Translations under genes and position numbers: made by a program | Source of the DNA: Myxococcales bacterium | GTDB lineage: Bacteria; Myxococcota_A; Polyangia; Nannocystales; Nannocystaceae | Assembly (NCBI GenBank): GCA_020633295.1 | Contig: JACKDW010000023.1 | Coordinates: forward strand, 84,720-148,719 | Length of the DNA stretch: 64,000 nucleotides | Reading direction: 5' to 3' | Notes under the pieces: generated by a model | Database searches by the model: none | Seen by the model: the letters and a program-made list of their open reading frames with translations, nothing else | What the model was told of the DNA's origin: nothing | Shown: positions 24,913-35,273 of the stretch, in pieces | How the letters are laid out: each line of letters begins with the position of its first letter | How positions within the stretch are numbered: the first letter of the stretch is position 1

Positions 24913-27900
24913 GTGAGGAGCGTGGGCGGAATCAAGATGGGGCACGAGCGACCCGGTCGCGGCGTCAAGCCGCGAGCGCCCGCGTCGACCACGACGGTGG
25001 CCGCGACCGGCAGAGGCGCTCAACCCGGCGCCCGCCAGACGCCCCGCTCGACATCCTCAGTCTTTCGCCGCGCGACGGAGCCGAGCGAGGCGGCGCTGGA
25101 GCCTCGCCATCGCGCGTGGGTTGACGCGGAGCCGTCGAGCCCGCGCGCGATCGGCCGATACTCCGTTCTGCGCCGCCTCGGCGTCGGCGGGATGGGGGAG
25201 GTCTACGCCGCCTATGACCCCGACCTCGACCGACGCGTGGCGATCAAGCTCGTGCACTCGCGCCTCGTCGACGAGATCTGGCAGTCGCGGATCGTCCGCG
25301 AGGCGCAGGCGCTGGCGCAGCTCTCCCATCCCAACGTCGTCCAGGTCTACGAGGTCGGCGTGCGCGAGCTCGACGAGCTCGACGCCGGCGCGATCTTCGT
25401 CGTCATGGAGTACGTGAAGGGGCGGACGCTGCGCGAGTGGATCGCCGAGCGCTCGGCGGACGCGCGCGACGACGTGCTCGAGATGTTCATTCAAGCAGGT
25501 CAAGGACTCGTCGCCGCGCACGCCAAGGGGTTGGTTCACCGCGACTTCAAGCCGGCGAACGTGCTCGTCGGCGACGACGGCCGCCCGCGCGTGCTCGACT
25601 TCGGGCTGGTCGCGGCGCGAGGCGCCGACGCGGCCGAGGACGCGGCCGAGGACGCGGCCGAGACGCGACCCGACGCGGGGCGCTCGGAGCTGGCGATCCA
25701 GCTGACGGTCCCGGGGACGGTGATGGGCACGCCCGCGTACATGGCCCCCGAGCAACATCTGGGCGAGCCCGTCGACGCGCGCGCGGACCAGTTCAGCTTC
25801 TGCATCGCGCTCTACGAGGCGCTCTACGGCGACCACCCCTTCGCGGGCGTGACCGCCTCGGAGCTCCGACGCGCGGTGCTCTCGGGCGCCGTCAAGTCGC
25901 CGCCGCCAGGCGCACGCGTGCCGAGCTGGCTGCGTGACCACCTGCTGCGCGGGCTCGCGCTCAGCCCAGAAGCGCGTTTTCCTGACATGCAGGCGCTCCT
26001 GACCGCCCTGCGCGCCGACCCCGTGCGTCGCCGGGCTCATCGCCTGCAGCTCGTCGGCGTGGCGATCGCCGCGCTCGTCAGCGCGAGCGTGCTGCTCCTG
26101 GGCGGTCGCGCGCTGTGGGACTCGTGGCAGCGCGCCGCGCTCGAGCGGCGCGCCGCGGAGCAGCTCGCGGTCACCGAGCGACAGGTCGCGTACCTGCGCG
26201 CGGAGGGTCAAGACGACGAGGCCGAGCGAGTGTATCGCTCGTTCACGGAGAGCCCCGAGTACGCCGGGACCGACGCGGCGGTCGACGCGTGGATCCACCG
26301 CGGCCGGCGGCAGCTCGCCGCCGACACGCTGCCGGAGGCGCGCGCGTCCTTCGCCGACGCCTTCGCGCGCGCGCGCCGGGCTGAGCAGCGCGAGCGCGCG
26401 TCCCTCGAGCTCGCGCGCGTGCTGCTGGCGCAGCGCGAGATCGGCGGGCTCACGCGGCTGCTCAACACCCTCGACCACGACGCGGTCACGCCCGCGCGGC
26501 GCGACGCGCTCGTCGAGCTGTCGCGCGAGGCCGCGTTCGCGCGGCGTGACTTCGAGAGCCTGTCCCGCGGCGCCGCGGCGCCGTCGACGTCCACGCGGCC
26601 GTGGATCGTGGCGGTCGCGCGCAGCCTGAGTCACGCGACGCGGACCGACCACAAGCTGCACTCCGTCCTCAACGGGGCGCTGCGCGTCGGCGACCACCTG
26701 GCGCTCAACACCCAGTCGCCCGTCCTCGCGGCGATCGCCCCGGCGCTGCCGGTCGTCGCGCCGCTCGAGCTGCCGGTGACGATCGCGACCGCCGACGATG
26801 ACCCGCACGCGCTCGGCCTCCTGCTCGCGGGAGGGTACCGGCGCGAGGTCATGCTGCGGGCGAGCGCGCGAGGCCTCGAGGCGGTGCGCGAGCTCGACGA
26901 GCACGAGCAGCCGATCGTCAGCATGGCGCGCGGCGATCTCGACGGCGACGGCCGCGACGAATTGTACTTGGGGACAGGCGCGTACACGCGCCGGCTGTAC
27001 GCGGTGAGCGTCGACGACGACCAGCTCGCGCGCGTCTGGAGCCCGCACCCGCCGACGGACGCGCTCGGCTCCGACGTCAACGCGCTGCTCGTCGACGACC
27101 TCGACGGCGACGGCCGCCAGGAGCTGTTCGTCGCGCTGGGTCCGTGGCGGGCGTACGAGCTGCGGGCGCTCGAGTCCGACGGCCAGAGCGGCGCGCTGCG
27201 CCTGCGCGCGCGCGCGCTGCTCGGCAACGTCGACGCGCTGGCCGTGCTGCGGCGAGCCGACGGCGCGCGACGGCTCGTCGCGATCAAGAACGACACGATG
27301 GGCAGCGACGAGGTGTTCGGGGCCGCGCGACCCGACGGCCCGCCCGCCGGGATCTACCTCCTGCGCCTCGAGGGCGGCGCGTTCGCGATTGAGCGCTTCG
27401 TCCCGGCGCCGTCGAGCCGGCGCGGGGACGCGGTGGTCCTGCGACGGCCGCTGACCGGCGACATCGACGGCGACGGCATCGAGGACCTCGTCGTGAGCTT
27501 CAACGAGAGCTTCGCGCAGAGCACCGCGAGCACACGCGACGGCGCGTCGCTGATCCTGCGCCAGGAGGAGGACGGCGCGCTCTCGAGCGCGCTGCTGGCC
27601 AACACCGTGGTGCACGCGCTGCTGCAGCTCGACGACGACCCCGCGGTCGAGGTCGTGGCCGCGCTGCGCGAGCGAGACGCCGAGGCGTGGACGCTCGGCG
27701 TCGGCGACACGCCGACCCCCGAGGACACCTCGTGGCGTGACACGATCACGCCGCCGCCGCCGCCGCCGCGCCTGCGCGCGGCGGGTGACTGGCGACGCGT
27801 CGAGGAGCTGAGCCGCGTCGGGTTGCTCGCCGAGGCCGCGGGGACGCTCGAGCGCGCCGCGGCGCGCGAGCCCGAGCGCGCGCTGCGAGGCGACGTGAGC

Positions 27901-29439
27901 CTGTGGGCCGCCGATCTCCAGGCGGCGATCGGGCGCCACGTCAAGGCCGCGGAGCTCTACGAGCGCGCCGGGGAGCTCGCCGCCGACGCCCGCGCGCTGC
28001 GAGACGCCGCCGACATCTTCGAACGCTTCGGCGAGCACGCGCGCGCGCGCGCGGTAAGCGAGCGACGCGCGACGCTGCGTGAGCTCTCCGAACAGGAACG
28101 TTTAGACAGCCTTGAGCGCTCGCGCCGGTTGGCGCGACGGCTGCGCGAGGAGACCCTGCGCTTCGAGTTCAGCGCGCCGCCCTCACGCGGCTGGTGGTTC
28201 GCGCGGCCCGAGGCGGCCCGCTGGGACCGCGCGCGCGGGCTGCTGGAGCTGCAGGCCCAGGGCAACGAGCTCATCGCCGCGCACCCGCTGACCTGGGACG
28301 GCGAGCGCCTGAGCATCGCGCTGGCGCTCGACGTCCGCCGCGGCGACTGGGAGAGCGGCGTCGAGTTCAAGCTCGCGAGGGCCGACGGCGGCGGCCCGGG
28401 CTCGGTGCGCGTGGCGGTCGGCGGCGGCGGCGGTCGGCTGTTCGTCGGGGTGCGGGCCTACTCGTGGACCTTCTCGCTCCCCTACGCCGAGGCGCTCGCG
28501 CGCGGCGAGCTGCCCCTCGAGATCATCTTCACCGAGGATCGGCGCGCCTCGAGCACCACGGTGTTGATCCGCGACCGCGAGACCGGGGAGCTCCTGTGGG
28601 AGCACGCCGCGATGGCGTTCACGCGCGAGCCCGCGCCGGGCCCGTACTCGCTCGAGATCTCGGGGTACGGCGGCGGGCTGGCGGTCGCCGAGGTGGCGCT
28701 GCGCTGGCTCGAGGTCAGCGGCGTGACGCCCCGAGACGCCCCGCGTGACCCGCAGCGCGAGGCCGCGCTCGCGCTCGTCGAGGGGCGGCTCCACGACGCG
28801 CTCGCCGCGTTCGAAACCGGGACAACCCCACGCGCGCGCGCGCTGCGTCTCGTCGCGCTCGCGCGCCTGGGTCGCGCCGCGCCGGCGTCGACGCTGCTCG
28901 CCGAGCTCCTCGAGACGCCGCGCGGCGAGGACGAGATCGTGCGCCTGCTGCGACGCGACGCCCCGCGCTACCTGCCGCTGGCGCGGGCCGCAGCGGACGA
29001 CGTCGCGTTCACCCTGCTCGCGCGCGCCTGGCAGCGCGCGATCGAGACCGCGCCCCACGACGTCGCCGCGTTCGCGGACCTGCTCCCATGGCTCGCCGAC
29101 GTCGACGCGCTCGACGACAGCGCGCTCAAGGGTCAGCTGCTGGTCCTGCGCGCCGAGCTCGAGCGCCGCGCCGGAGATCTGCGCGCGGCCTACGACGATC
29201 TCGAGCGCGCCGTCGAGCTCGTGGACGACGCGCGTCCGATCCGAAGACTCCTCACGCGGATCGCGGCGGCGCTCGGCGACGACGACGCGGCGCTCTCCGC
29301 CGCGCGCGCGCTGCTCGACCAGGCTGACGATCGGGAGGGGGAGGCCGCGCGACTGCGCGTGCACGCCGAGACGCGCGCGCTGGCGCGAACGCCCGCGTGG
29401 ACGGAGCTGCTGGACACTGAGATGTTGATCGTCGAGTGA
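24913..29439 (+). CDS. PknB-type Ser/Thr kinase with FG-GAP repeat and TPR-like C-terminal half
   Basis: Up to 1508 residues; GTG 24913, GTG 24922 or ATG 24937 could be the start. The kinase domain (about 82-365) is complete: glycine loop GVGGMGEVY, AIK lysine, HRDFKPAN at about 209, DFG at about 229, GTPAYMAPEQ. A membrane helix (about 376-400) follows. The C-terminal half, probably outside the cytoplasmic membrane, has helical TPR-like stretches, three FG-GAP/EF-like calcium motifs (DLDGDGRDE near 674, DLDGDGRQE near 729, DIDGDGIED near 849), a beta-rich LamG-like region at about 1090-1280, and TPR-like helices to the end. A short in-frame repeat codes AEDAAEDAAE after DFG. It is probably a receptor kinase with a ligand-binding propeller; the ligand is unknown. 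Confidence 0.88.
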   Translation: MRSVGGIKMGHERPGRGVKPRAPASTTTVAATGRGAQPGARQTPRSTSSVFRRATEPSEAALEPRHRAWVDAEPSSPRAIGRYSVLRRLGVGGMGEVYAAYDPDLDRRVAIKLVHSRLVDEIWQSRIVREAQALAQLSHPNVVQVYEVGVRELDELDAGAIFVVMEYVKGRTLREWIAERSADARDDVLEMFIQAGQGLVAAHAKGLVHRDFKPANVLVGDDGRPRVLDFGLVAARGADAAEDAAEDAAETRPDAGRSELAIQLTVPGTVMGTPAYMAPEQHLGEPVDARADQFSFCIALYEALYGDHPFAGVTASELRRAVLSGAVKSPPPGARVPSWLRDHLLRGLALSPEARFPDMQALLTALRADPVRRRAHRLQLVGVAIAALVSASVLLLGGRALWDSWQRAALERRAAEQLAVTERQVAYLRAEGQDDEAERVYRSFTESPEYAGTDAAVDAWIHRGRRQLAADTLPEARASFADAFARARRAEQRERASLELARVLLAQREIGGLTRLLNTLDHDAVTPARRDALVELSREAAFARRDFESLSRGAAAPSTSTRPWIVAVARSLSHATRTDHKLHSVLNGALRVGDHLALNTQSPVLAAIAPALPVVAPLELPVTIATADDDPHALGLLLAGGYRREVMLRASARGLEAVRELDEHEQPIVSMARGDLDGDGRDELYLGTGAYTRRLYAVSVDDDQLARVWSPHPPTDALGSDVNALLVDDLDGDGRQELFVALGPWRAYELRALESDGQSGALRLRARALLGNVDALAVLRRADGARRLVAIKNDTMGSDEVFGAARPDGPPAGIYLLRLEGGAFAIERFVPAPSSRRGDAVVLRRPLTGDIDGDGIEDLVVSFNESFAQSTASTRDGASLILRQEEDGALSSALLANTVVHALLQLDDDPAVEVVAALRERDAEAWTLGVGDTPTPEDTSWRDTITPPPPPPRLRAAGDWRRVEELSRVGLLAEAAGTLERAAAREPERALRGDVSLWAADLQAAIGRHVKAAELYERAGELAADARALRDAADIFERFGEHARARAVSERRATLRELSEQERLDSLERSRRLARRLREETLRFEFSAPPSRGWWFARPEAARWDRARGLLELQAQGNELIAAHPLTWDGERLSIALALDVRRGDWESGVEFKLARADGGGPGSVRVAVGGGGGRLFVGVRAYSWTFSLPYAEALARGELPLEIIFTEDRRASSTTVLIRDRETGELLWEHAAMAFTREPAPGPYSLEISGYGGGLAVAEVALRWLEVSGVTPRDAPRDPQREAALALVEGRLHDALAAFETGTTPRARALRLVALARLGRAAPASTLLAELLETPRGEDEIVRLLRRDAPRYLPLARAAADDVAFTLLARAWQRAIETAPHDVAAFADLLPWLADVDALDDSALKGQLLVLRAELERRAGDLRAAYDDLERAVELVDDARPIRRLLTRIAAALGDDDAALSAARALLDQADDREGEAARLRVHAETRALARTPAWTELLDTEMLIVE

Positions 29440-29715
29440 GGGGGCCGCGCCGAGCTCGGACTCCAACGTCCACGACGCAAACGCGCACGGAGTCCCATGT
29501 CGCCCGCGATGCATCGCGCTCGTTGGCGATACACGGACGGAGGGGCTCATCGAGCGCGCGGGCCGACCGAGCTTCTTGCGCCTCCACGAGGGCGCACGAT
29601 GCCGACGCTCGGCGAGCGTGGGAGCGCGCGGCGTCCCGCCGGAAGCGACCCTCGTCTGGGCAGACGTCGACACGGGTCTCCTCGAGCAGGCGCGGCCCCT
29701 GGTACCGTGGGGCCT
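29440..29715. other. 276-bp gap before the VWA lipoprotein
   Basis: No gene is supported here. It has slightly lower GC than the neighbours and includes gtcccatgtcgcccg, a weak relative of the ATGTC signal, at about 29,494. The promoter of the VWA lipoprotein presumably lies in this stretch. Confidence 0.3.
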
Positions 29716-31476
29716 ATGGTCCACGACGCGACGTCTTCTCTCGATCGTCTGGCGCTCGCGCTCGTGCTCCTGCACGCGACGCTCGGCGCCGTCGGGTGCG
29801 GCCCTGACGCATGCGATGACGACGACTGCTCGGGCGAGACGAGCTCGGACACCGAACCTGATCTGACTTCCCCAGGCGCCGGGATCTCTGTCTACAAGGA
29901 CGTCGACATCCTCTTCGTCATCGACAATTCCGGCTCGATGGGCGAGGAGCAGCGGCGCTTGGCAGCGGACTTCGGCGCGTTCATCGACGTGCTCGAGGAC
30001 GCCGACATGAACTACCGCATCGGCGTCACCACGTCCGACTACGGCAACCCGCGCTGCGCGCCTGATGACTTCCCGCGCCTGCCCAGCCAGGGCCGCTTCG
30101 CGCTCGAGAGCTGTCGCAATCGCATCGGCCTCGACGGTCAGCGCAACGACTTCGTGTCCGATCCCGAGATGATTGACGCGACCGCGGCCTGCACCGACTA
30201 CTGCGATCAAGGCGTTCACGACGCGCTGCAGGGGGCGTGGCGTCCGACCACGATCGAGCAAGACGACTCCGTCGCGCCCCGCCTCTGGATCGATCGTGAC
30301 GGGCGCCAGCTCAACCTCCCGGACGGCGTCGCGGAGGCGGCGGCCGGCCTCGGGATCTCGCCCGTGGAAGCCGCGTTCCGCTGCCTCGGCCCGCAGGGCG
30401 TCAACGGCTGCGGGTTCGAGTCGCAGCTCGAGTCGATGTACTGGGCGCTCGCCCGCGCCGAGGAGCCGGGCGAGCTCAACTACGGCTTCTTGCGCGACGC
30501 CGCGTTCCTCTCCATCATCCACCTCACGGACGAGGCGGACTGCTCGTTTCACCCGAGTCAGCAGAACATCTTCCTCGACCTCAACAACACGTGGGCCTGG
30601 GAGGATGGCGCGACCTCGCCGACCAGCGCCGTGTGCTGGAACGCCGGCGTCGAGTGTGAGGGCGCGGCGCCTGGCCCGTACACCTCGTGTGACGTCGTCG
30701 ACAGAGACATCAACGGCGGCCTCCTCGAGTATGACTCGGCGAGCGCTGTGCTCCACCCGATCGAGAAGTACCTCTCGCAGCTCAACGCGATCGAGAAAGA
30801 CAAGCAGGCCGTCATCTACAACCTCGAGGTCCTGGTCTCCGTCATCGGCGGCGTGCCCTCGGGCTACGACGCGATGGCGGCCGAGCTCCAGTACATCGAC
30901 AACGTCGAGGATCCAGCGGCGCAGATCAACTTTGGCATCGCCCCGGGCTGCGTCTCGGCGGGCGACGGTGGGAGCGCGATCCCGCCGGTGCGTCTACGTG
31001 AGCTCGCCGAGCAATTCGCGGTCGACGGGGAGCGCAACATCTTCTCGGCCTGCGACGCGAGCTACGCGAACACCCTCGACACGATCGCGAAGCGTCTCGT
31101 TGACCAGGTCGAGCCGGCGTGCTTTCGCGCCTGCGTCGACGACGCGGAGCCAGAGACCCCGCTGCTCGACCCGACGTGCAGGGTGTTTCAAAACAGTTCC
31201 GCGACTGACGAGGTGATAGAGCTCCACGAGTGCGTGCTCGATCCAGACACAAGCGAGCCCACGCCGCCGCCCGGCGCGAGCATCTGCTTTATCTATCTGC
31301 TCGACAGGAGCGGCGAGACGCCGAGCGCGCTCGACGACATGTCGCCGAAGTGCGTCGACGCGGGCTGGAACCTCGAGTTCAAGCTCGTGCACCTCGGGCC
31401 CGAGACCCAGCGTGACTGGATCGGGGCGAAATGTGTGCTGTCCGAGAAGCTCGCGCGCGACTGCCCAGACCTCTAG
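29716..31476 (+). CDS. von Willebrand factor A domain lipoprotein
   Basis: 586 residues from ATG 29716. The signal is LALALVLLHATLGAVGC, then an acidic linker. The VWA fold begins at KDVDILFVIDNSGSMGEEQ, whose DxSxS is the metal-ion-dependent adhesion site, followed by MNYRIGVTTSDYG and FLSIIHLTDEADCSF, where the T-D-E supplies further MIDAS residues. More than 15 cysteines suggest many disulfides. Such lipoproteins are common in Myxococcota and probably act in adhesion at the cell surface; no partner is seen. Codon use is a little less GC-extreme than in the flanking kinases. Confidence 0.85.
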   Translation: MVHDATSSLDRLALALVLLHATLGAVGCGPDACDDDDCSGETSSDTEPDLTSPGAGISVYKDVDILFVIDNSGSMGEEQRRLAADFGAFIDVLEDADMNYRIGVTTSDYGNPRCAPDDFPRLPSQGRFALESCRNRIGLDGQRNDFVSDPEMIDATAACTDYCDQGVHDALQGAWRPTTIEQDDSVAPRLWIDRDGRQLNLPDGVAEAAAGLGISPVEAAFRCLGPQGVNGCGFESQLESMYWALARAEEPGELNYGFLRDAAFLSIIHLTDEADCSFHPSQQNIFLDLNNTWAWEDGATSPTSAVCWNAGVECEGAAPGPYTSCDVVDRDINGGLLEYDSASAVLHPIEKYLSQLNAIEKDKQAVIYNLEVLVSVIGGVPSGYDAMAAELQYIDNVEDPAAQINFGIAPGCVSAGDGGSAIPPVRLRELAEQFAVDGERNIFSACDASYANTLDTIAKRLVDQVEPACFRACVDDAEPETPLLDPTCRVFQNSSATDEVIELHECVLDPDTSEPTPPPGASICFIYLLDRSGETPSALDDMSPKCVDAGWNLEFKLVHLGPETQRDWIGAKCVLSEKLARDCPDL

Positions 31477-31541
31477 GCGCGGCTCGTCACGCTCCACGCT
31501 CGGCCGCGAGCGCGCGCGGCCCGGGGCTGGCGAGACCTTCA

Positions 31542-31830
31542 TCAGGGCGCGTCGCGCCGCTCCCAACCCACGCGCCCGGTCTCGTCGACGAATCGCTCCG
31601 TGACGCTCGCGCCGCGCAACGTCAGGGTGGCGAAGCCGGAAGCTCGCTCGCGTCTCGCCGGTCTCGATCCACTCGGCGAGCGCCTGCAGCCAGCCCGTGT
31701 CGAGCGCCTCGTATTTACCTGTCCCATAGATCGCGCCGGTCGGATCGGGCGCGCCGAGCACGATGTCCTCGCCGTCGGCGAGCAGGTGGAGAATTCGGGC
31801 GAGCGAGCGGCGTCTACGTGGCGCCGCGCG
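31542..31830 (-). pseudogene. gene remnant with internal frameshift
   Basis: One minus-strand frame reads protein-like sequence (HLLADGEDIVLGAPDPTGAI, then YGTGKYEALDTGWLQALAEW), and after about 31,640 another frame continues with FATLTLRGASVTERFVDETG and ends in a stop at 31542. Each part is flanked by low-complexity Arg/Ala shadow. Together they look like the C-terminal 95 or so residues of a decayed gene. It has no start and lies just downstream of the frameshifted kinase. I do not recognise the family. Confidence 0.45.
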
Positions 31831-31882
31831 GCGGCGTAGGGGCGGCGCCCTCGCGCGCAGGGCGTCGATCGCCGCGCACGAG

Positions 31883-33890
31883 TCACGTACCGCCTGCGAC
31901 GCAGTCGCTAGCGAGGAAGACGTCGACCTCGGCGAGCGCCCGCTCCTTACCCTTCGCCGCCTGATAGACCGCGCGGGCCTCCTGCGCGAGCGCCCGAGCC
32001 CGCGCGCCCGCGCTCGCGTCCGCCTTCGCGCTCGCCTTCGCGCCTGCTTTCGCTTCGGCGCTCCCGCGCTCACAGAGCGCGCGGGCCAGCACGAAGCGCG
32101 TGTCGGCGAGCTGCTCAGGCGGCGCCTCGCCGGACTCGCGCAGCTTCGCCGCGCGCTCGGCCAGCGTCACCGCGTCGCCGGGTCGCGCCTGCGCGAGCGC
32201 GACCTCGGCGAGGCCCGTGAGCGCGTGCGCGAGCGCGACGTGCTCGTCCCCGTAGGCCTCCTGCTGGATCGCCAGCGCGCGCTCGTACAGGTTTCGCGCG
32301 CGCGCGTGGTCGCCGGTCAGCGCGCTGACGGTCGCCACGTTCAGCAGCGGCTCGGCGACGCTCGGGTGCTTGGGCCCGAGCGCGCGTTCAAAGATCTCGA
32401 GCGCGCGCTCAGCCAGCGCCTTCGACTCGGCGTACTCCCCGGTGAGGCGGAGGAGCTCGGCGAGGTTGTTGAGCGACTCGGCGACGCGCGCGTGGGACTC
32501 GCCGAGCGCGCGCTCGTGGATGACGAGCGCGCGGCGGTACAGCGTCTTCGCCTCCTCGTACGAGCCTTCGAAGTAGTTCACGTTCGCGAGGTTGATCAGC
32601 GCGTCCGCGACGTGCGGGTGCTGCGGCCCGAGCGTCTCCTCGTAGATAGCGAGCGCGCGGCTCAGGTGCACGCGCGCGCGGTCGTAGGCGCCGGTGGCGT
32701 ACTGCATGCTCCCGAGGTTGTTGAGCGCCGAGGCGACGTCGGGGTGCTCGGCGCCCAGCGCCTCGAGCTGGGTCGCGAGCGCGCGCTCCGAGATGGCCTC
32801 GGCCTCGGCGAACGCCCCCTTCGCGTAGTAGACCGTCGCGACCCGGTGCATGTGGGTCGCGCGCCGGAGGCTCGTCTCGTCCTCGCCCATCAGCGTCAGC
32901 GCGATGTCGGCGTGACGCCGCCACCGCAGGCCGTCGTCGTGACGCGCCATGAGGTAGCCGATCGTGTAGGTGAGCCGCGTCGCCGCTTCAAACTCGACCT
33001 CCTGTGCACCTGACTCTCGGGCCAGAAAAAACGCGTCCTCGAGCGCGCGCTCGGCCTCGGCGTAGGCGCCGGTGTGGTAGAGCAGGCTGCCGAGCCGCCA
33101 GCGCGCGGTCGCCACGAGCGGCGCCCAGCTCAGCGCCTCGGCGCGCGCGAGCGCGTCGCGGGCCTCCTCGAGGCCGGTGGCGTAGGCCCCGGCGGCACGC
33201 TGGGCGCCGACCCGCCACAGCGCGCGCTTGACCTCCAGCACCGCGTCGCGATCCGAGGGCAGCGCCGGCATGGCGGCGAGGCGCAGCGGATCGAGGCACG
33301 GCGTTATCGACGAGAGGCCGACGGCGGCCGTGGCCGCGTTCTGCACGATCGTCGCGTCCGCGCGCGACAGCTCCTCGACGAGCGCCTCGAGCTCGAGGCG
33401 GCGATCCTCGAGGCACCACGTCGCGCGGTCGAGCGTGTCGTCGTCCCACTCGCCGTCGACGCGAGCGCGTTGACAGGCGCGGACGCGGGCCGACGACCAC
33501 GCGCTCGCCTGGCTCGAGAATGACGCGCTCACGCGGTCTGCGGCGATCTGCGCGTAGGGGGCCGCCGTGGCCAGCAGGCCCTCGCGCAGGCGGGACTCGG
33601 CGTCGGAGTTCCACGTCGCGCCGACGCTCGCGCCCTCGGCCGCGCAGGCCGCGAGCGCGCGCTCACGCTGCAGGCGTGAGCCGAGCGCGAAGGCGCCTAC
33701 TCCCAAGGCGACCGCGAGCGCGAGGCCGACGCGTCGTCGTCGCGGCGTCGGGTCGGCCTCGAGCGCCGCCAGCAGCGGCTCGATCCCCGCGTAGCGCTGC
33801 TCGGGCCGCGGCGCGAGGCCCCGCGCGACGACGCGTCGCAGCCAGCTGGCGGCGCGCGCGCGCGCGCCGGCGGCGAGCGTGGGCCCGAGT
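31883..33890 (-). CDS. TPR-rich C-terminal part of a frameshifted PknB kinase
   Basis: Real sequence in this frame begins at about 33,890 with GPTLAAGARARAASWLRRVV, the usual end of a PknB domain, followed by a membrane helix (VGLALAVALGVGAFALGS) and about 600 residues of helical repeats. At least four are kinesin-light-chain-type TPRs (ALGAEHPDVASALNNLGSMQ, ETLGPQHPHVADALINLANV). The C-terminus has an Ala/Lys-rich stretch and ends CVAGGT. Upstream of 33,890 the frame is shadow. It continues the kinase encoded just upstream, one base out of frame, and has no credible start of its own. TPR regions of such kinases typically bind partner proteins. Confidence 0.75.
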
Positions 33891-34851
33891 TCACGGCCGC
33901 CGCGAGCGAGACGAGCGTCTCGCCCGCGAACGCGCGCTGCCCGTAGAGCGCCTCCCACGCGGTCGCGCACAGGGAGAAGACATCCGTGCGCTCGTCGGCG
34001 ACGAGGCCCGCGAATTGCTCTGGGGCCATGTACGCCGGCGTCCCCATCATCGCGCCCGCGACCGTGAGCTCGACCGAGAGCGCGTCACGCCCGTGCGTCA
34101 TCGCGAGCGCGCTCGCGTCGGCGCGCAGCTCGGCGGCGCCGTCGGACGCGTCTTCGTCGAGCTCCTCCGGCTCGTCACGCCCCGCGCGCGCGAGCCCGAA
34201 GTCCATCACGCGCACGCGCCCGTCGTCCCCGACCATGATGTTCTCGGGCTTGAGGTCGCGGTGCAGCAGCCCAGCGGCGTGCGCCGCCGCGACGCCGCGC
34301 GCCGCCTGCTTGAGCACCTCCAGGGTCTCTCGCCAGCCGCGTCGGCGCTTGCCGAGCCAGGCGCCCAGGGTCTGACCGATGACGAGCTCCATCGACAGCC
34401 ACACGGCGTCGCCGTGCGTGCCGACGTCGTGCACCGCGACCACGTTGGGGTGGCTCAGCTTCGCCAGCGCCTGGGCCTCGCGATAGAGCCGGGCGCCCGC
34501 CGTGCCGCGGGCGCGGTGACCCGCGCCGATCAGCTTGAGCGCGACCGTGCGATCGAGCTCCGGATCGTAGGCCGCGTAGACGATCCCCATCCCGCCGGCG
34601 CCGAGCTGGCGCAGGATCATCAGGCGGCCGACCGTGGTCCCGGGCTCGAGCCCGTGCCGGCGTGCGAGCGGCGCGTCGGCGTCTCGCGCGAGCGTCGACT
34701 CCGTCTCGATCGGGCCCGCGGGCGCCGACGGAGCGCCGTCGGTCGTCGTCGCCTCGCGCGTGGCCGCGATCGTGTCGTCGAACGCGGGCGCGGACGCGGA
34801 CGCGTCAGGGGCTCGCTCGTGCTCGGCTCGTGACTCGCCGCGCGTGGTCAC
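33697..34851 (-). CDS. PknB-type Ser/Thr kinase, N-terminal part ending in a frameshift
   Basis: GTG 34851 starts the frame. A 70-residue Ala/Thr-rich leader precedes a complete-looking kinase core: GAGGMGIVY (84-92), VALK lysine (about 106), HRDLKPEN (about 197), DFG (about 217), GTPAYMAPEQFAG (about 265) and FSLCATAWEALYGQRAFAGE. After NSGP (about 33,886) the frame reads an Arg/Ser-rich shadow to 33697, while the genuine end of the domain and the TPR part are in the next frame. Adding one base at the GGGCCC run (33,881-33,886) restores a single protein of about 989 residues. Either a recent loss-of-function mutation or a sequencing error. Confidence 0.78.
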   Translation of the reverse strand: MTTRGESRAEHERAPDASASAPAFDDTIAATREATTTDGAPSAPAGPIETESTLARDADAPLARRHGLEPGTTVGRLMILRQLGAGGMGIVYAAYDPELDRTVALKLIGAGHRARGTAGARLYREAQALAKLSHPNVVAVHDVGTHGDAVWLSMELVIGQTLGAWLGKRRRGWRETLEVLKQAARGVAAAHAAGLLHRDLKPENIMVGDDGRVRVMDFGLARAGRDEPEELDEDASDGAAELRADASALAMTHGRDALSVELTVAGAMMGTPAYMAPEQFAGLVADERTDVFSLCATAWEALYGQRAFAGETLVSLAAAVNSGPRSPPARARAPPAGCDASSRGASRRGPSSATRGSSRCWRRSRPTRRRDDDASASRSRSPWE

Positions 34852-35273
34852 CGGCGCGAGTGTCCCACACGCGCGTGCACACGACGTCCGCGGGGGCGCG
34901 CTCGTTTCGCGCCGTCGGGGCGCGATTCGACGCGCGCGTCGTAGCCTGTCTTTTAGAGCTTGTTATGTCGCGCGCTCTCGAGCGTCGCCGCGCTCGCCGA
35001 CGCGGGGGAGCGCTCAGCCGCGGCGACGCCCCTGGAACGATCGGGACCGGGTAGGTCACCGTTACGCGCGCGCCGTCGGCCCAGGGACGTCCGGCTCCGC
35101 CTCGCCCCGACGACGCGCGCCGCCGCGTGCACGCGGCGGCGCGGGACGTCGGTTGTCAAGCTCGCGTCGCGTCGCGCCACGCCGCGCGGGTCCGCGGGGC
35201 GCCGCGCGAGCTCGGCGGAGCCGCGACGAAACTTTGATATTGTCCGGGCCTCACCCACGGAGGGCACCTGCAC
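34852..35273. promoter_or_regulatory. 422-bp divergent region between kinase and PdxI-like gene
   Basis: No gene is seen. Two less GC-rich islands could carry promoters: gtagcctgtcttttagagct at about 34,948 (facing the kinase) and gaaactttgatattgtccgg at about 35,227, ahead of the reductase. GGAGGG lies about 11 nt before ATG 35274. Confidence 0.35.
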
